Below, piece by piece: positions 53,204 through 60,409 of a stretch of DNA of 64,000 nt (position 1 is the first letter of the stretch; the number at the start of each line of letters is the position of its first letter). Source of the DNA: Streptomyces caeruleatus (lineage in GTDB: Bacteria; Actinomycetota; Actinomycetes; Streptomycetales; Streptomycetaceae). The DNA is taken from NCBI RefSeq assembly GCF_001514235.1, contig NZ_KQ948932.1, positions 302,027 to 366,026 of the forward strand, read 5' to 3'. A program made the translations under genes and the position numbers. The notes below the pieces were generated by a model that had not been told where the DNA came from, searched no databases, and saw nothing but the letters and a program-made list of their open reading frames with translations.

Positions 53204-54835
53204 TCAGATGCCCGCCGCCGTCGAGAGGTCCCGCTTGATCGTCGCGAGCAGGCCGGCCGCCTTGGCGCGGGCGTCCGGCAGCTCGGCGTGCGCGGCGACC
53301 GGGACGACGACCTCCAGGTAGCACTTCAGCTTGGGCTCCGTGCCGCTGGGCCGGACGATGACGCGGGCGCCTTCGAGGGTGTACCGCAGACCGTCCGTGG
53401 GCGGGAGCGTCTCGGTGCCCCGGGTGAGGTCCTCGGCGCGGGTGACGGCCAGACCGGCGAGCTCGGTCGGCGGCTGCTCGCGCAGGCGGCGCATGGCGTT
53501 CGCGATGACCGACAGGTCCTGGACGCGGACCGAGAGCTGGTCGGTGGCGTGCAGGCCGTGCTCCACGGCGAGGTCGTCGAGCAGGTCGAGGAGCGTGCGG
53601 CCCTCGGCCTTGAGGGCGGAGGCCAGCTCGGTGATCAGCAGGGCGGCGGTGATGCCGTCCTTGTCGCGTACGCCCTCGGGGTCCACGCAGTAGCCGAGGG
53701 CCTCCTCGTAGCCGTAGCGCAGGCCGTCGACGCGGGCGATCCACTTGAAGCCGGTGAGGGTCTCCTCGTGGGGCAGGCCCGCCTTCTCGGCGATACGGCC
53801 GAGGAGGGAGGAGGAGACGATCGACTCGGCGAACGTGCCCCGCGCGCCGCGGCGTACGAGGTGCGCGGCGAGCAGCGCGCCCACCTCGTCGCCGCGCAGC
53901 ATCCGCCAGGCGTCCCCGTCCTTGACGGCCGCGGCGCAGCGGTCGGCGTCGGGGTCGTTGGCGATGACCAGGTCGGGGTCGGTCTCGCGGGCCTTGGCGA
54001 AGGCCAGGTCCATCGCGCCGGGCTCTTCCGGGTTGGGGAAGGCGACGGTGGGGAAGTCCGGGTCGGGCTCGGCCTGCTCGGCGACGAGGGCCGGGGCGGG
54101 GAAGCCGGCGCGGGCGAAGGCGGCGAGGAGGACGTCCTTGCCGACGCCGTGCATCGCCGTGTAGACGGTGCGGGCGGTGCGCGGGGAGTCGGGCGCGAGG
54201 ACCGCGTCCGTGCGGGCGAGGTAGGCGTCCAGGACGCTGTCGTCGAGGGTTTCCCAGCCCTCCGTGGGGCGGGGGACGACGGTCAGGGACGGTACGGCGG
54301 CGATCTCCTCCGCGATCTCGATGTCCGCGGGCGGGACGATCTGGGAGCCGTCGCCGAGGTAGACCTTGTAGCCGTTGTCGCGGGGCGGGTTGTGGCTGGC
54401 GGTGACCTCGACTCCGGCGACCGCGCCGAGGTGCCTTATGGCGTACGCCAGGACCGGGGTGGGCAGGGGGCGCGGCAGTACCGCTGCGCGCAGGCCCGCG
54501 CCCGTCATCACCGCCGCCGTGTCGCGGGCGAAGTCCTCCGACTTGTGGCGGGCGTCGTAGCCGATGACGACGAGGCCGCCCTCGTGGCCCTGCTTCCTGA
54601 GATACGCGGCGAGGCCTGCGGCGGCGCGGATGACGACCGTGCGGTTCATGCGCATCGGGCCCGCGCCGAGTTCGCCTCGCAGTCCCGCTGTGCCGAACTG
54701 GAGGGTGCCGCTGAAGCGTGCGGTGAGCTCTTCGGTGTCGGCTGTTTCGATGAGCCTGGCGAGCTCGTCGCGGGTCTGCGGGTCCGGGTCCTCGCTGAGC
54801 CAGGCCTGGGCCCGGGCGATGAGATCGTCGTGCAC
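53204..54835 (-). CDS. phosphosugar mutase (PGM/PMM family, probable phosphopentomutase role)
   Basis: A 543-residue alpha-D-phosphohexomutase-type enzyme. The catalytic serine is in VTASHNPPRDNGYKVY, metal site DPDADRCAAAV, sugar-binding loop EEALGYCVDPEGVRDKDG and phosphate loop RPSGTEPKLKCYLE. GTG 54835 has GAGAGG 9 nt upstream; the TTG at 54844 lies directly on that site and is less likely. It sits between deoC and the purine nucleoside phosphorylase gene, so conversion of (deoxy)ribose-1-phosphate to the 5-phosphate is a reasonable role, since no DeoB-type enzyme is seen here. Confidence 0.88.
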   Translation of the reverse strand: MHDDLIARAQAWLSEDPDPQTRDELARLIETADTEELTARFSGTLQFGTAGLRGELGAGPMRMNRTVVIRAAAGLAAYLRKQGHEGGLVVIGYDARHKSEDFARDTAAVMTGAGLRAAVLPRPLPTPVLAYAIRHLGAVAGVEVTASHNPPRDNGYKVYLGDGSQIVPPADIEIAEEIAAVPSLTVVPRPTEGWETLDDSVLDAYLARTDAVLAPDSPRTARTVYTAMHGVGKDVLLAAFARAGFPAPALVAEQAEPDPDFPTVAFPNPEEPGAMDLAFAKARETDPDLVIANDPDADRCAAAVKDGDAWRMLRGDEVGALLAAHLVRRGARGTFAESIVSSSLLGRIAEKAGLPHEETLTGFKWIARVDGLRYGYEEALGYCVDPEGVRDKDGITAALLITELASALKAEGRTLLDLLDDLAVEHGLHATDQLSVRVQDLSVIANAMRRLREQPPTELAGLAVTRAEDLTRGTETLPPTDGLRYTLEGARVIVRPSGTEPKLKCYLEVVVPVAAHAELPDARAKAAGLLATIKRDLSTAAGI

Positions 54836-55248
54836 GTCGGTCAACCTCTCGTTCGTGTGGTTCGGGAGCGGGGCGGGTCCGGGTGTCTTCTCTCGCCCCC
54901 GCCGCCCCTACCCGTCCCATCCCTGGGGGCTGCGCCCCCAGACCCCCCTGATCGGCCCTGCGGGCCTCGTCCTCAAACGCCGGACGGGCTGGGGGTGCCT
55001 GGGCCGGCTGTGGCCCTCTGCGGGTGGGTGGGGGTTGGGGACGGTGGTGGCTCGTCCTCGAACGCCGGACGGGCTGAAAGATCCAGCCCGGCCCCGGCAA
55101 TTCCAGCCCCTCCGGCGTTTGAGGAGCGGGGTCTGGGGCGGAGCCCCAGAAGGGGCGCGGGGCTGTGTCGATTTGCGGCTCCGCCGCGTGGACGCGACCA
55201 GCCCCCACCGGCCCGCACCCGAAAGACAACCGGGGGCGAGGAAACGGC
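54836..55248. repeat. intergenic cluster of interspersed repeats
   Basis: 413 bp with no gene. CCTCAAACGCCGGACGGGCT(G) at 54971-54991, CCTCGAACGCCGGACGGGCT(G) at 55056-55076 and the inverse CAGCCCC-TCCGGCGTTTGAGG at 55104-55124 are three copies of one element. Between and around them are CTGGGGGCTGCGCCCCCAG and GGGGCGGAGCCCCAG palindromes. Confidence 0.8.
55152..55205 (-). repeat. interspersed repeat, long form (copy 3, inverted)
   Basis: GGGGCGCGGGGCTGTGTCGA, TTTGCGGCTCCGCCGCGTGG, then ACGCGACCAGCCCC: the reverse complement of the elements at 14717 and 35936, ending 43 bp before the stop of the purine nucleoside phosphorylase. Confidence 0.75.
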
Positions 55249-56073
55249 CTACAGCCGCCCGAGTACCTGCGCCAGCAGCGACCCCATCCGCGTCGCCGAG
55301 TCGCGCCCGGCCTGAAGGACTTCCTCGTGGTTGAGGGGCTCGCCCGTCATCCCGGCGGCGAGGTTCGTCACCAGGGAGATGCCCAGCACCTCCGCACCCG
55401 CCTCACGCGCCGCGATGGCCTCGAGCACCGTCGACATACCCACGAGGTCCGCCCCGATGACCCGAGCCATCCGGATCTCCGCCGGCGTCTCGTAGTGCGG
55501 GCCGGGGAACTGGGCGTAGACACCCTCCTCCAGCGTGGGGTCGATCTCCTTGCACAGGGCGCGCAGACGCGGCGAGTACAGGTCCGTCAGGTCGACGAAG
55601 TTCGCGCCGATGATCGGGGACGTCGCCGTGAGGTTGATGTGGTCGCTGATCAGGACCGGCTGTCCGGGCCGCATGCCCTCGCGCAGGCCGCCGCAGCCGT
55701 TGGTGAGGACGATCGTCTTGCAGCCGGCCGCCACCGCGGTGCGTACGCCGTGGGACACCGCCGCCACGCCGCGACCCTCGTAGTAGTGGGTGCGGCCCAG
55801 GAAGACGAGGGCGCGCTTGTTGCCGATCCGGTACGAGCGGATCTTGCCGCCGTGCCCTTCCACCGCCGGCGGCGGGAAGCCGGGCAGCTCGGTGACCTGG
55901 AACTCGGCCTCGGGTGCGCCGAGGGCGTCCACGGCCGGCGCCCAGCCGGAGCCCATCACGAGGGCGACGTCGTGGGTCTCGGCGCCGGTGAGTTCGCGCA
56001 GGCGCGCGGCGGCGGCGTCGGCGGCGGCGTGGGGGTCGCCCTGGATGTCGTCCGGAAGAAGAGATGCGTTCAC
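55249..56073 (-). CDS. purine-nucleoside phosphorylase
   Basis: A 274-residue trimeric-type PNP (the inosine/guanosine-specific class), from GTG 56073. Phosphate and base sites: VALVMGSGWAPAV, HGGKIRSYRIGNKRALVFLGRTHYYEGRG, VLTNGCGGLREGMRPGQPVLISDHIN, YAQFPGPHYETPAEIRMARVIGADLVGMSTVLEAIAAREAG (the PNP signature) and GISLVTNLAAGM. It cleaves (deoxy)inosine made by Add into hypoxanthine and (deoxy)ribose-1-phosphate. The operator palindrome is 25 bp upstream. Confidence 0.94.
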   Translation of the reverse strand: MNASLLPDDIQGDPHAAADAAAARLRELTGAETHDVALVMGSGWAPAVDALGAPEAEFQVTELPGFPPPAVEGHGGKIRSYRIGNKRALVFLGRTHYYEGRGVAAVSHGVRTAVAAGCKTIVLTNGCGGLREGMRPGQPVLISDHINLTATSPIIGANFVDLTDLYSPRLRALCKEIDPTLEEGVYAQFPGPHYETPAEIRMARVIGADLVGMSTVLEAIAAREAGAEVLGISLVTNLAAGMTGEPLNHEEVLQAGRDSATRMGSLLAQVLGRL

Positions 56074-56098
56074 GCGACTGAGGGTAGCCGGTTTGGGC

Positions 56099-56110
56099 CT
56101 ACGCGCGTAG
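56099..56110. promoter_or_regulatory. nucleoside-regulon operator, site 6 (perfect)
   Basis: CTACGCGCGTAG (followed by A), 25 bp upstream of the purine nucleoside phosphorylase GTG. Confidence 0.8.
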
Positions 56111-56177
56111 ATGACAGAGCTCACGGGATGGCGATCGTTGTCTTGTTGTTTCCGACGAAGGGGTTCCCCTCCGGGGC

Positions 56178-56489
56178 TCAGGTGTCCGGGACGAGGATGT
56201 CGGAGTCGTCGAGAACCGTCACCTCTATGACGATCAGGCGGCGCAGACTGATCGTGTATTCGACCAGGACGTCCCTGGTGAGCCGGACCCGACGGGTGGT
56301 CCCCGCAGGGTCGCTCGCCCGGGACACGGAAGGAAACGGGTCCTGGGCAAGGGCGGCGAGTCCTCTGTCGAACGCGGCGCGTCGCAGGTCGTCGAGCCCG
56401 TCGCGGACAGTCGCGGCCTGCTCGGTGTACAGGGGTTCGAGGGCGCGGGGGGCGGTTAGGACGGGATCACGTACGGATTCTCCGTGCAT
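56178..56489 (-). CDS. small RelE/ParE-like fold protein
   Basis: A 103-residue protein from ATG 56489. The pattern DGLDDLRRAAFDRGLAALAQDPFP...RRVRLTRDVLVEYTISLRRLIVIEVTVLDD resembles the RelE/ParE toxin fold (helical pair then four strands). The catalytic residues of RelE ribonucleases are not obvious and no antitoxin gene lies upstream; the neighbour is a GGCT-like gene 6 bp away. It may be an orphan toxin homolog or an unrelated protein of similar length. Confidence 0.55.
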   Translation of the reverse strand: MHGESVRDPVLTAPRALEPLYTEQAATVRDGLDDLRRAAFDRGLAALAQDPFPSVSRASDPAGTTRRVRLTRDVLVEYTISLRRLIVIEVTVLDDSDILVPDT

Positions 56490-56495
56490 CCCCCC

Positions 56496-56933
56496 TCAAC
56501 ACGGCCGCTTCCGCAGCTCCATCACGTAATCGTGTGGCGCTCCCGCCGACTCCGCCGCGTCCGCGATCTCGCCCAGGTACCGCGCCGCCGGCAGCCCGCC
56601 CTCGTAGGCGTTCAGCACGTAGACCCACGCCGGCTCCTCGCCCTCCAGCGTGTCCACCCGCACTCGCAGCCGCCGGTAGATGCCGAGGCCGACGCCCTCC
56701 CAGCGGTCCAGGGACTCCTCGTCCATCGGGGCGATGTCGTACAGCGCGACGAAGACCTGCTCCTTCGGCTCCTCGACGAGCGTCGCCAGCGCGCCGTCCC
56801 AGCCGAGCTGCTCGCCCCCGAACGTCAGTCGCCACCCGTTCAGCCAGCCGGTGGCGCGCAGCGGCGAGTGGGGGGCGCGGCGGGTCATCAGCCGCGCGTC
56901 GAGATTGCCGGCGTACGCGGCGTAGAGCGACAT
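56496..56933 (-). CDS. gamma-glutamylcyclotransferase-like (GGCT/AIG2) protein
   Basis: A 145-residue GGCT-fold protein from ATG 56933. The opening YAAYAGNLDARLM is the substrate-binding loop (YxxYGSN-like, here AGN) and ALYDIAPMDEESLDRWEGVGLGIYRRLRVRV includes the conserved acidic residue and Tyr-Arg pair. The family cyclises gamma-glutamyl groups, but many bacterial members are of unknown substrate. It is divergent from the LpdA-like gene. Confidence 0.82.
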   Translation of the reverse strand: MSLYAAYAGNLDARLMTRRAPHSPLRATGWLNGWRLTFGGEQLGWDGALATLVEEPKEQVFVALYDIAPMDEESLDRWEGVGLGIYRRLRVRVDTLEGEEPAWVYVLNAYEGGLPAARYLGEIADAAESAGAPHDYVMELRKRPC

Positions 56934-57029
56934 GGGGAGAGGGTACGGCAGCGGAATCGTCCGTCCCTCCCGTAACAGTGGTGTCTCGGGCGGGCCCCCA
57001 CGCAGTGGCACCGTGTGGCGTGCGGGACA

Positions 57030-58478
57030 ATGGAGTACGTGACTCGGATCGTGATCATCGGTGGCGGACCCGGCGGATACGAGGCGGCCCTGGTGGCCGC
57101 CCAGCTCGGCGCGGAGGTGACCGTCGTCGACTGCGACGGTCTGGGCGGGGCGTCGGTGCTCACCGACTGCGTGCCGTCGAAGACTCTCATCGCCACGGCC
57201 GAGGTGATGACCACCTTCGACTCCTCGTACGAGGAGCTGGGCATCATCGTCGCCGACGACACGCCGCACATCGACACGCCCGCCCGGGTGGTGGGCGTCG
57301 ACCTGGGCAAGGTCAACCGGCGTGTGAAGCGGCTCGCGCTCGCCCAGTCCCACGACATCACCGCCTCCGTCACCCGTGCCGGCGCCCGGGTCCTGCGCGG
57401 CCGCGGCCGGCTGGAGGGCATGCAGGGCCTCGACGGGTCGAGGAAGGTCGTGGTGCGCGCCGCGGACGGCACCGAGGAGACCCTCACCGCCGACGCCGTC
57501 CTCATCGCCACCGGCGGTCACCCCCGCGAGCTGCCGGACGCCCAGCCCGACGGCGAGCGCATCCTCAACTGGACCCAGGTCTACGACCTCACCGAGCTGC
57601 CCGAGGAGCTCATCGTGGTCGGGTCGGGTGTGACGGGTGCCGAGTTCGCCGGCGCCTACCAGGCGCTCGGATCGCGCGTCACCCTCGTCTCGTCCCGGGA
57701 CCGCGTGCTGCCGGGCGAGGACCCCGACGCCGCGGCCGTCCTCGAGGACGTCTTCCGGCGCCGCGGCATGAACGTCATGGCCCGCTCGCGCGCCGCCGCC
57801 GCCAAGCGGGTCGGCGACCGCGTCGAGGTCACCCTCGCCGACGGGCGTGTCATCAGCGGCAGCCACTGCCTCATGGCCGTCGGCGCCATCCCGAACTCCG
57901 CGGGCATGGGCCTGGAGGAGGCCGGGGTCAAGCTGCGCGAGTCCGGGCACATCTGGACCGACAAGGTGTCCAGGACGACCGCGCCGGGCGTGTACGCCGC
58001 CGGTGACGTCACCGGCGTCTTCGCCCTCGCCTCGGTGGCCGCGATGCAGGGACGTATCGCCATGTACCACTTCCTCGGCGACGCGGTGGCCCCGCTGAAC
58101 CTCAAGACCGTGTCCTCCAACGTCTTCACCGACCCCGAGATCGCCACCGTCGGCTACTCCCAGGCCGACGTGGACGCGGGCAAGATCGACGCCCGGGTCG
58201 TCAAACTGCCGCTGCTGCGCAACCCGCGCGCCAAGATGCAGGGCATCCGGGACGGCTTCGTCAAGATCTTCTGCCGTCCGGGTACGGGCATCGTGGTCGG
58301 CGGCGTGGTCGTGTCGCCGCGCGCCTCGGAACTGATCCATCCGATCTCGATCGCGGTCGACAACAATCTGACGGTCGAACAGATCGCGAACGCCTTCACC
58401 GTGTACCCCTCCCTTTCGGGCTCGATCGCCGAGGTGGCACGGCAGTTGCACACCCGGAAGTCCGGCGGCGAACTCTGA
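57030..58478 (+). CDS. NAD(P)H-quinone-type flavoprotein disulfide reductase lacking the redox disulfide (LpdA-like)
   Basis: A 482-residue member of the dihydrolipoamide dehydrogenase family (ATG 57030; GTG 57039 possible). FAD motif VIIGGGPGGYEAALVAAQLGAEV, second NAD motif VVGSGVTGAEFAGAYQALGSRVTLVSS and GVYAAGDVTGVFALASVA are intact. The usual GGxCLNxGCxPSK is GGASVLTDCVPSK, with Ser42 in place of the first cysteine, and the C-terminal His-Glu pair is absent (TVYPSLSGSIAEV). This is the pattern of M. tuberculosis LpdA (Rv3303c), a quinone reductase rather than a lipoamide enzyme. Confidence 0.85.
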   Translation: MEYVTRIVIIGGGPGGYEAALVAAQLGAEVTVVDCDGLGGASVLTDCVPSKTLIATAEVMTTFDSSYEELGIIVADDTPHIDTPARVVGVDLGKVNRRVKRLALAQSHDITASVTRAGARVLRGRGRLEGMQGLDGSRKVVVRAADGTEETLTADAVLIATGGHPRELPDAQPDGERILNWTQVYDLTELPEELIVVGSGVTGAEFAGAYQALGSRVTLVSSRDRVLPGEDPDAAAVLEDVFRRRGMNVMARSRAAAAKRVGDRVEVTLADGRVISGSHCLMAVGAIPNSAGMGLEEAGVKLRESGHIWTDKVSRTTAPGVYAAGDVTGVFALASVAAMQGRIAMYHFLGDAVAPLNLKTVSSNVFTDPEIATVGYSQADVDAGKIDARVVKLPLLRNPRAKMQGIRDGFVKIFCRPGTGIVVGGVVVSPRASELIHPISIAVDNNLTVEQIANAFTVYPSLSGSIAEVARQLHTRKSGGEL

Positions 58479-58488
58479 CGGCCGAAAC

Positions 58489-58515
58489 CAACTCCCCGCT
58501 GGTCACGGGGAGTTG
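58489..58515. terminator. hairpin after the LpdA-like gene
   Basis: CAACTCCCCG pairs perfectly with CGGGGAGTTG, 7-nt loop, 10 nt after the stop. Confidence 0.75.
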
Positions 58516-58644
58516 TCGAGCATGCGTGCGGCATAGGCGGCAGGACTAGGCCCTATACCACTTCTCGCCCTTGCGTACGAACAACTTCTGTTATTCGGCG
58601 CAAACTGCTGAAAGCAGACGGTCGTTGGGGTTACTGTCAGTTTC

Positions 58645-59586
58645 GTGTTCGCTGCAGAACGTCGCCAATTGATCCTCGAAATGGTGCGAGCGAACGGGGC
58701 CGTGTCGCTCCGTGAGCTCGCCCGCGTCGTCCAGACCTCCGAAGTGACCGTACGGCGGGACGTGCGCGCACTGGAGGCAGAAGGACTCCTCGACCGCCGG
58801 CATGGCGGTGCGGTATTGCCGGGCGGGTTCACGCGGGAGTCCGGCTTTCCGCAGAAATCACATCTCGCGACCGCCGAGAAGACGGCCATCGCCGACCTCG
58901 CCGCGAATTTCGTGGAAGAGGGCGAGGCGATCGTCGTCGGGGCGGGGACCACCACGCAGGAGCTGGCCCGTCGGCTCGCTCGCGTCCCCGGACTGACCGT
59001 CGTCACCAACTCCCTCCTGGTGGCACAGGCGTTGGCCCATGCCAACCGGGTCGAGGTCGTTATGACCGGCGGCACGCTCCGCGGGTCGAACTACGCGCTG
59101 GTGGGCAGCGGCGCCGAACAGTCCCTCCAGGGACTGCGGGTGTCGCGGGCCTTCATCTCCGGGAGCGGACTCACCGCCGAGCGCGGGCTGTCCACGTCCA
59201 ACATGCTCTCCGCGTCCGTCGACCGGGCGTTGGTGCAGGCGGCCGCGGAGGTCGTCGTCCTCGCCGACCACACGAAGCTCGGTACGGACACGATGTTCCA
59301 GACGGTGCCCACCGATGTCATCACGCGGCTGGTCACCGACGAACCGCCGGTCCACGACGACCGTGCCCACACCGAGCTGCAGGCCCTCGCCGATCAGGGG
59401 GTGCAGATCGCCGTGGCCGGGGCGAGTGGGAGCCCGGGGGGTGACGAGGTCCCGGCGCGGCGTCGTTCCCTGCCGGGGCCTAGGCGGGGGCAGGGGTTGC
59501 GGTCCGCTGCGGCGGTGCTCGGTGAGCAGGGGACGGCGGAGAGGGAGCGGGAGCGGGCCCGGGTTGCGGATCTGCGACGGCGTTAG
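58645..59586 (+). CDS. DeoR/GlpR family transcriptional regulator
   Basis: A 313-residue regulator from GTG 58645. The N-terminal HTH (ERRQLILEMVRANGAVSLRELARVVQTSEVTVRRDVRALEAEGLLDRRHGGAVL) is the DeoR signature, and the DeoRC sugar-phosphate domain has GEAIVVGAGTTTQELARRL, VTNSLLVAQAL, MTGGTLRGSNYALVG and AEVVVLADHTKLGTD. The last 55 residues are a basic, Gly/Arg-rich tail not typical of the family. CTACGCGCGTAG is not present upstream of this gene, so it is not shown to be the regulator of the nucleoside operators. Stop codons overlap with the convergent TetR gene. Confidence 0.9.
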   Translation: MFAAERRQLILEMVRANGAVSLRELARVVQTSEVTVRRDVRALEAEGLLDRRHGGAVLPGGFTRESGFPQKSHLATAEKTAIADLAANFVEEGEAIVVGAGTTTQELARRLARVPGLTVVTNSLLVAQALAHANRVEVVMTGGTLRGSNYALVGSGAEQSLQGLRVSRAFISGSGLTAERGLSTSNMLSASVDRALVQAAAEVVVLADHTKLGTDTMFQTVPTDVITRLVTDEPPVHDDRAHTELQALADQGVQIAVAGASGSPGGDEVPARRRSLPGPRRGQGLRSAAAVLGEQGTAERERERARVADLRRR

Positions 59587-60302
59587 GTTCGCCTGTTCGC
59601 CGTAGGGGTTCGTGCTGTCGTGCGGGTGCGGGTCGTGCGTGGTTGCTCGCGCAGTTCCCCGCGCCCCTGAGGTTGGCTGCCCTCAGGCGCCTTCAAGCCG
59701 CGCAGCGTCAGGTGTAGCAGTCTGTCCGCCAGGTCCGGGTCACCCGGCGATTCCTCCGCCGCCAGTGCGATGGCATGGGTGAGTTGGAGGAGGTCGGTGA
59801 TCGCCACGTCGTGCCGGACTGTGCCCGCCTCCTGGGCCCGGGCCAGTAGTGCGCCGCCCGCCTCCCTGATCGGGCCGCTGCAGTTGGACAGGGCCGAGGT
59901 GGGGTCGGTGGTGACGGACATCAGGGACCTGGCCAGGCCGCGGTACTCGCCGGCGTGAGTGACCATCTCGCGTAGCCAGGTCACCAGGGCCGCGCAGGGC
60001 TCGGGGGCGTCGAGGAGTTCGTGGGAGCGGGTCAGGAGGTCGCCGACCGCGTCTTCGAAGACCGCGCTCAACAGGGCGTCGCGGTTGGGGAAGTGTCGAT
60101 ACAGCGTGCCGATGCCCACGCCCGCTCGGCGGGCCACGTCCTCCAGGGACGCGGCGGTGCCGTGTTCGGCGAAGGCGGAACGCGCCTCGGTCAGCAGACG
60201 CTCGTAGTTACGGCGGGCGTCGGCGCGCATGGCGCGCGGTGAGGCCGACGCGCTCCCGCTCTCCGCGCCCTCGCGTGAGGTCGCGCTGACCATCGCTCTC
60301 AC
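59583..60302 (-). CDS. TetR family regulator with repeat-derived C-terminal tail
   Basis: A 239-residue regulator (GTG 60302; ATG 60293 or 60230 possible). The HTH is AAFAEHGTAASLEDVARRAGVGIGTLYRHFPNRDALLSAVFED-like, followed by a TetR_C region. From about residue 205 the sequence is SQPQGRGELREQPRTTRTRTTARTPTANRRT, which is low complexity and encoded by an interspersed intergenic repeat (59641-59668, inverted) that runs into the reading frame. The native end was probably just upstream, near LKAPEG. Confidence 0.82.
   Translation of the reverse strand: MRAMVSATSREGAESGSASASPRAMRADARRNYERLLTEARSAFAEHGTAASLEDVARRAGVGIGTLYRHFPNRDALLSAVFEDAVGDLLTRSHELLDAPEPCAALVTWLREMVTHAGEYRGLARSLMSVTTDPTSALSNCSGPIREAGGALLARAQEAGTVRHDVAITDLLQLTHAIALAAEESPGDPDLADRLLHLTLRGLKAPEGSQPQGRGELREQPRTTRTRTTARTPTANRRT
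59641..59668 (-). repeat. interspersed repeat, short form (copy 3), inside a coding sequence
   Basis: GGTTGCTCGCGCAGTTCCCC GCGCCCCT is the reverse complement of the copies at 9471 and 50899 with one base changed. It encodes part of the TetR C-terminal tail on the minus strand. Confidence 0.75.
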
Positions 60303-60357
60303 CTGCCCTCTCCCGTACCCGGGTGTGTCTCCAGGATGCCACCCGGAAAAGACGAGA

Positions 60358-60391
60358 CGCCCGGCGGACTGTTGGCTCAGTCCGCCGGGCG
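60358..60391. terminator. hairpin after the acyl-CoA carboxylase gene
   Basis: A perfect 13-bp stem (CGCCCGGCGGACT with AGTCCGCCGGGCG), 8-nt loop, 18 nt downstream (minus strand) of the stop at 60410. Confidence 0.82.
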
Positions 60392-60409
60392 CCCCGGATG
60401 CCGTATGCG

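Noticed and set aside
56178..56489. Toxin-antitoxin pair
   Set aside because: The small protein looks RelE/ParE-like, but neither neighbour resembles an antitoxin, so a pair cannot be claimed.
58520..58644. The DeoR-family gene as regulator of the CTACGCGCGTAG sites
   Set aside because: The motif is absent from its own promoter region and the HTH is of the GlpR sugar type; nothing in the sequence ties it to the operators, though it is not excluded.
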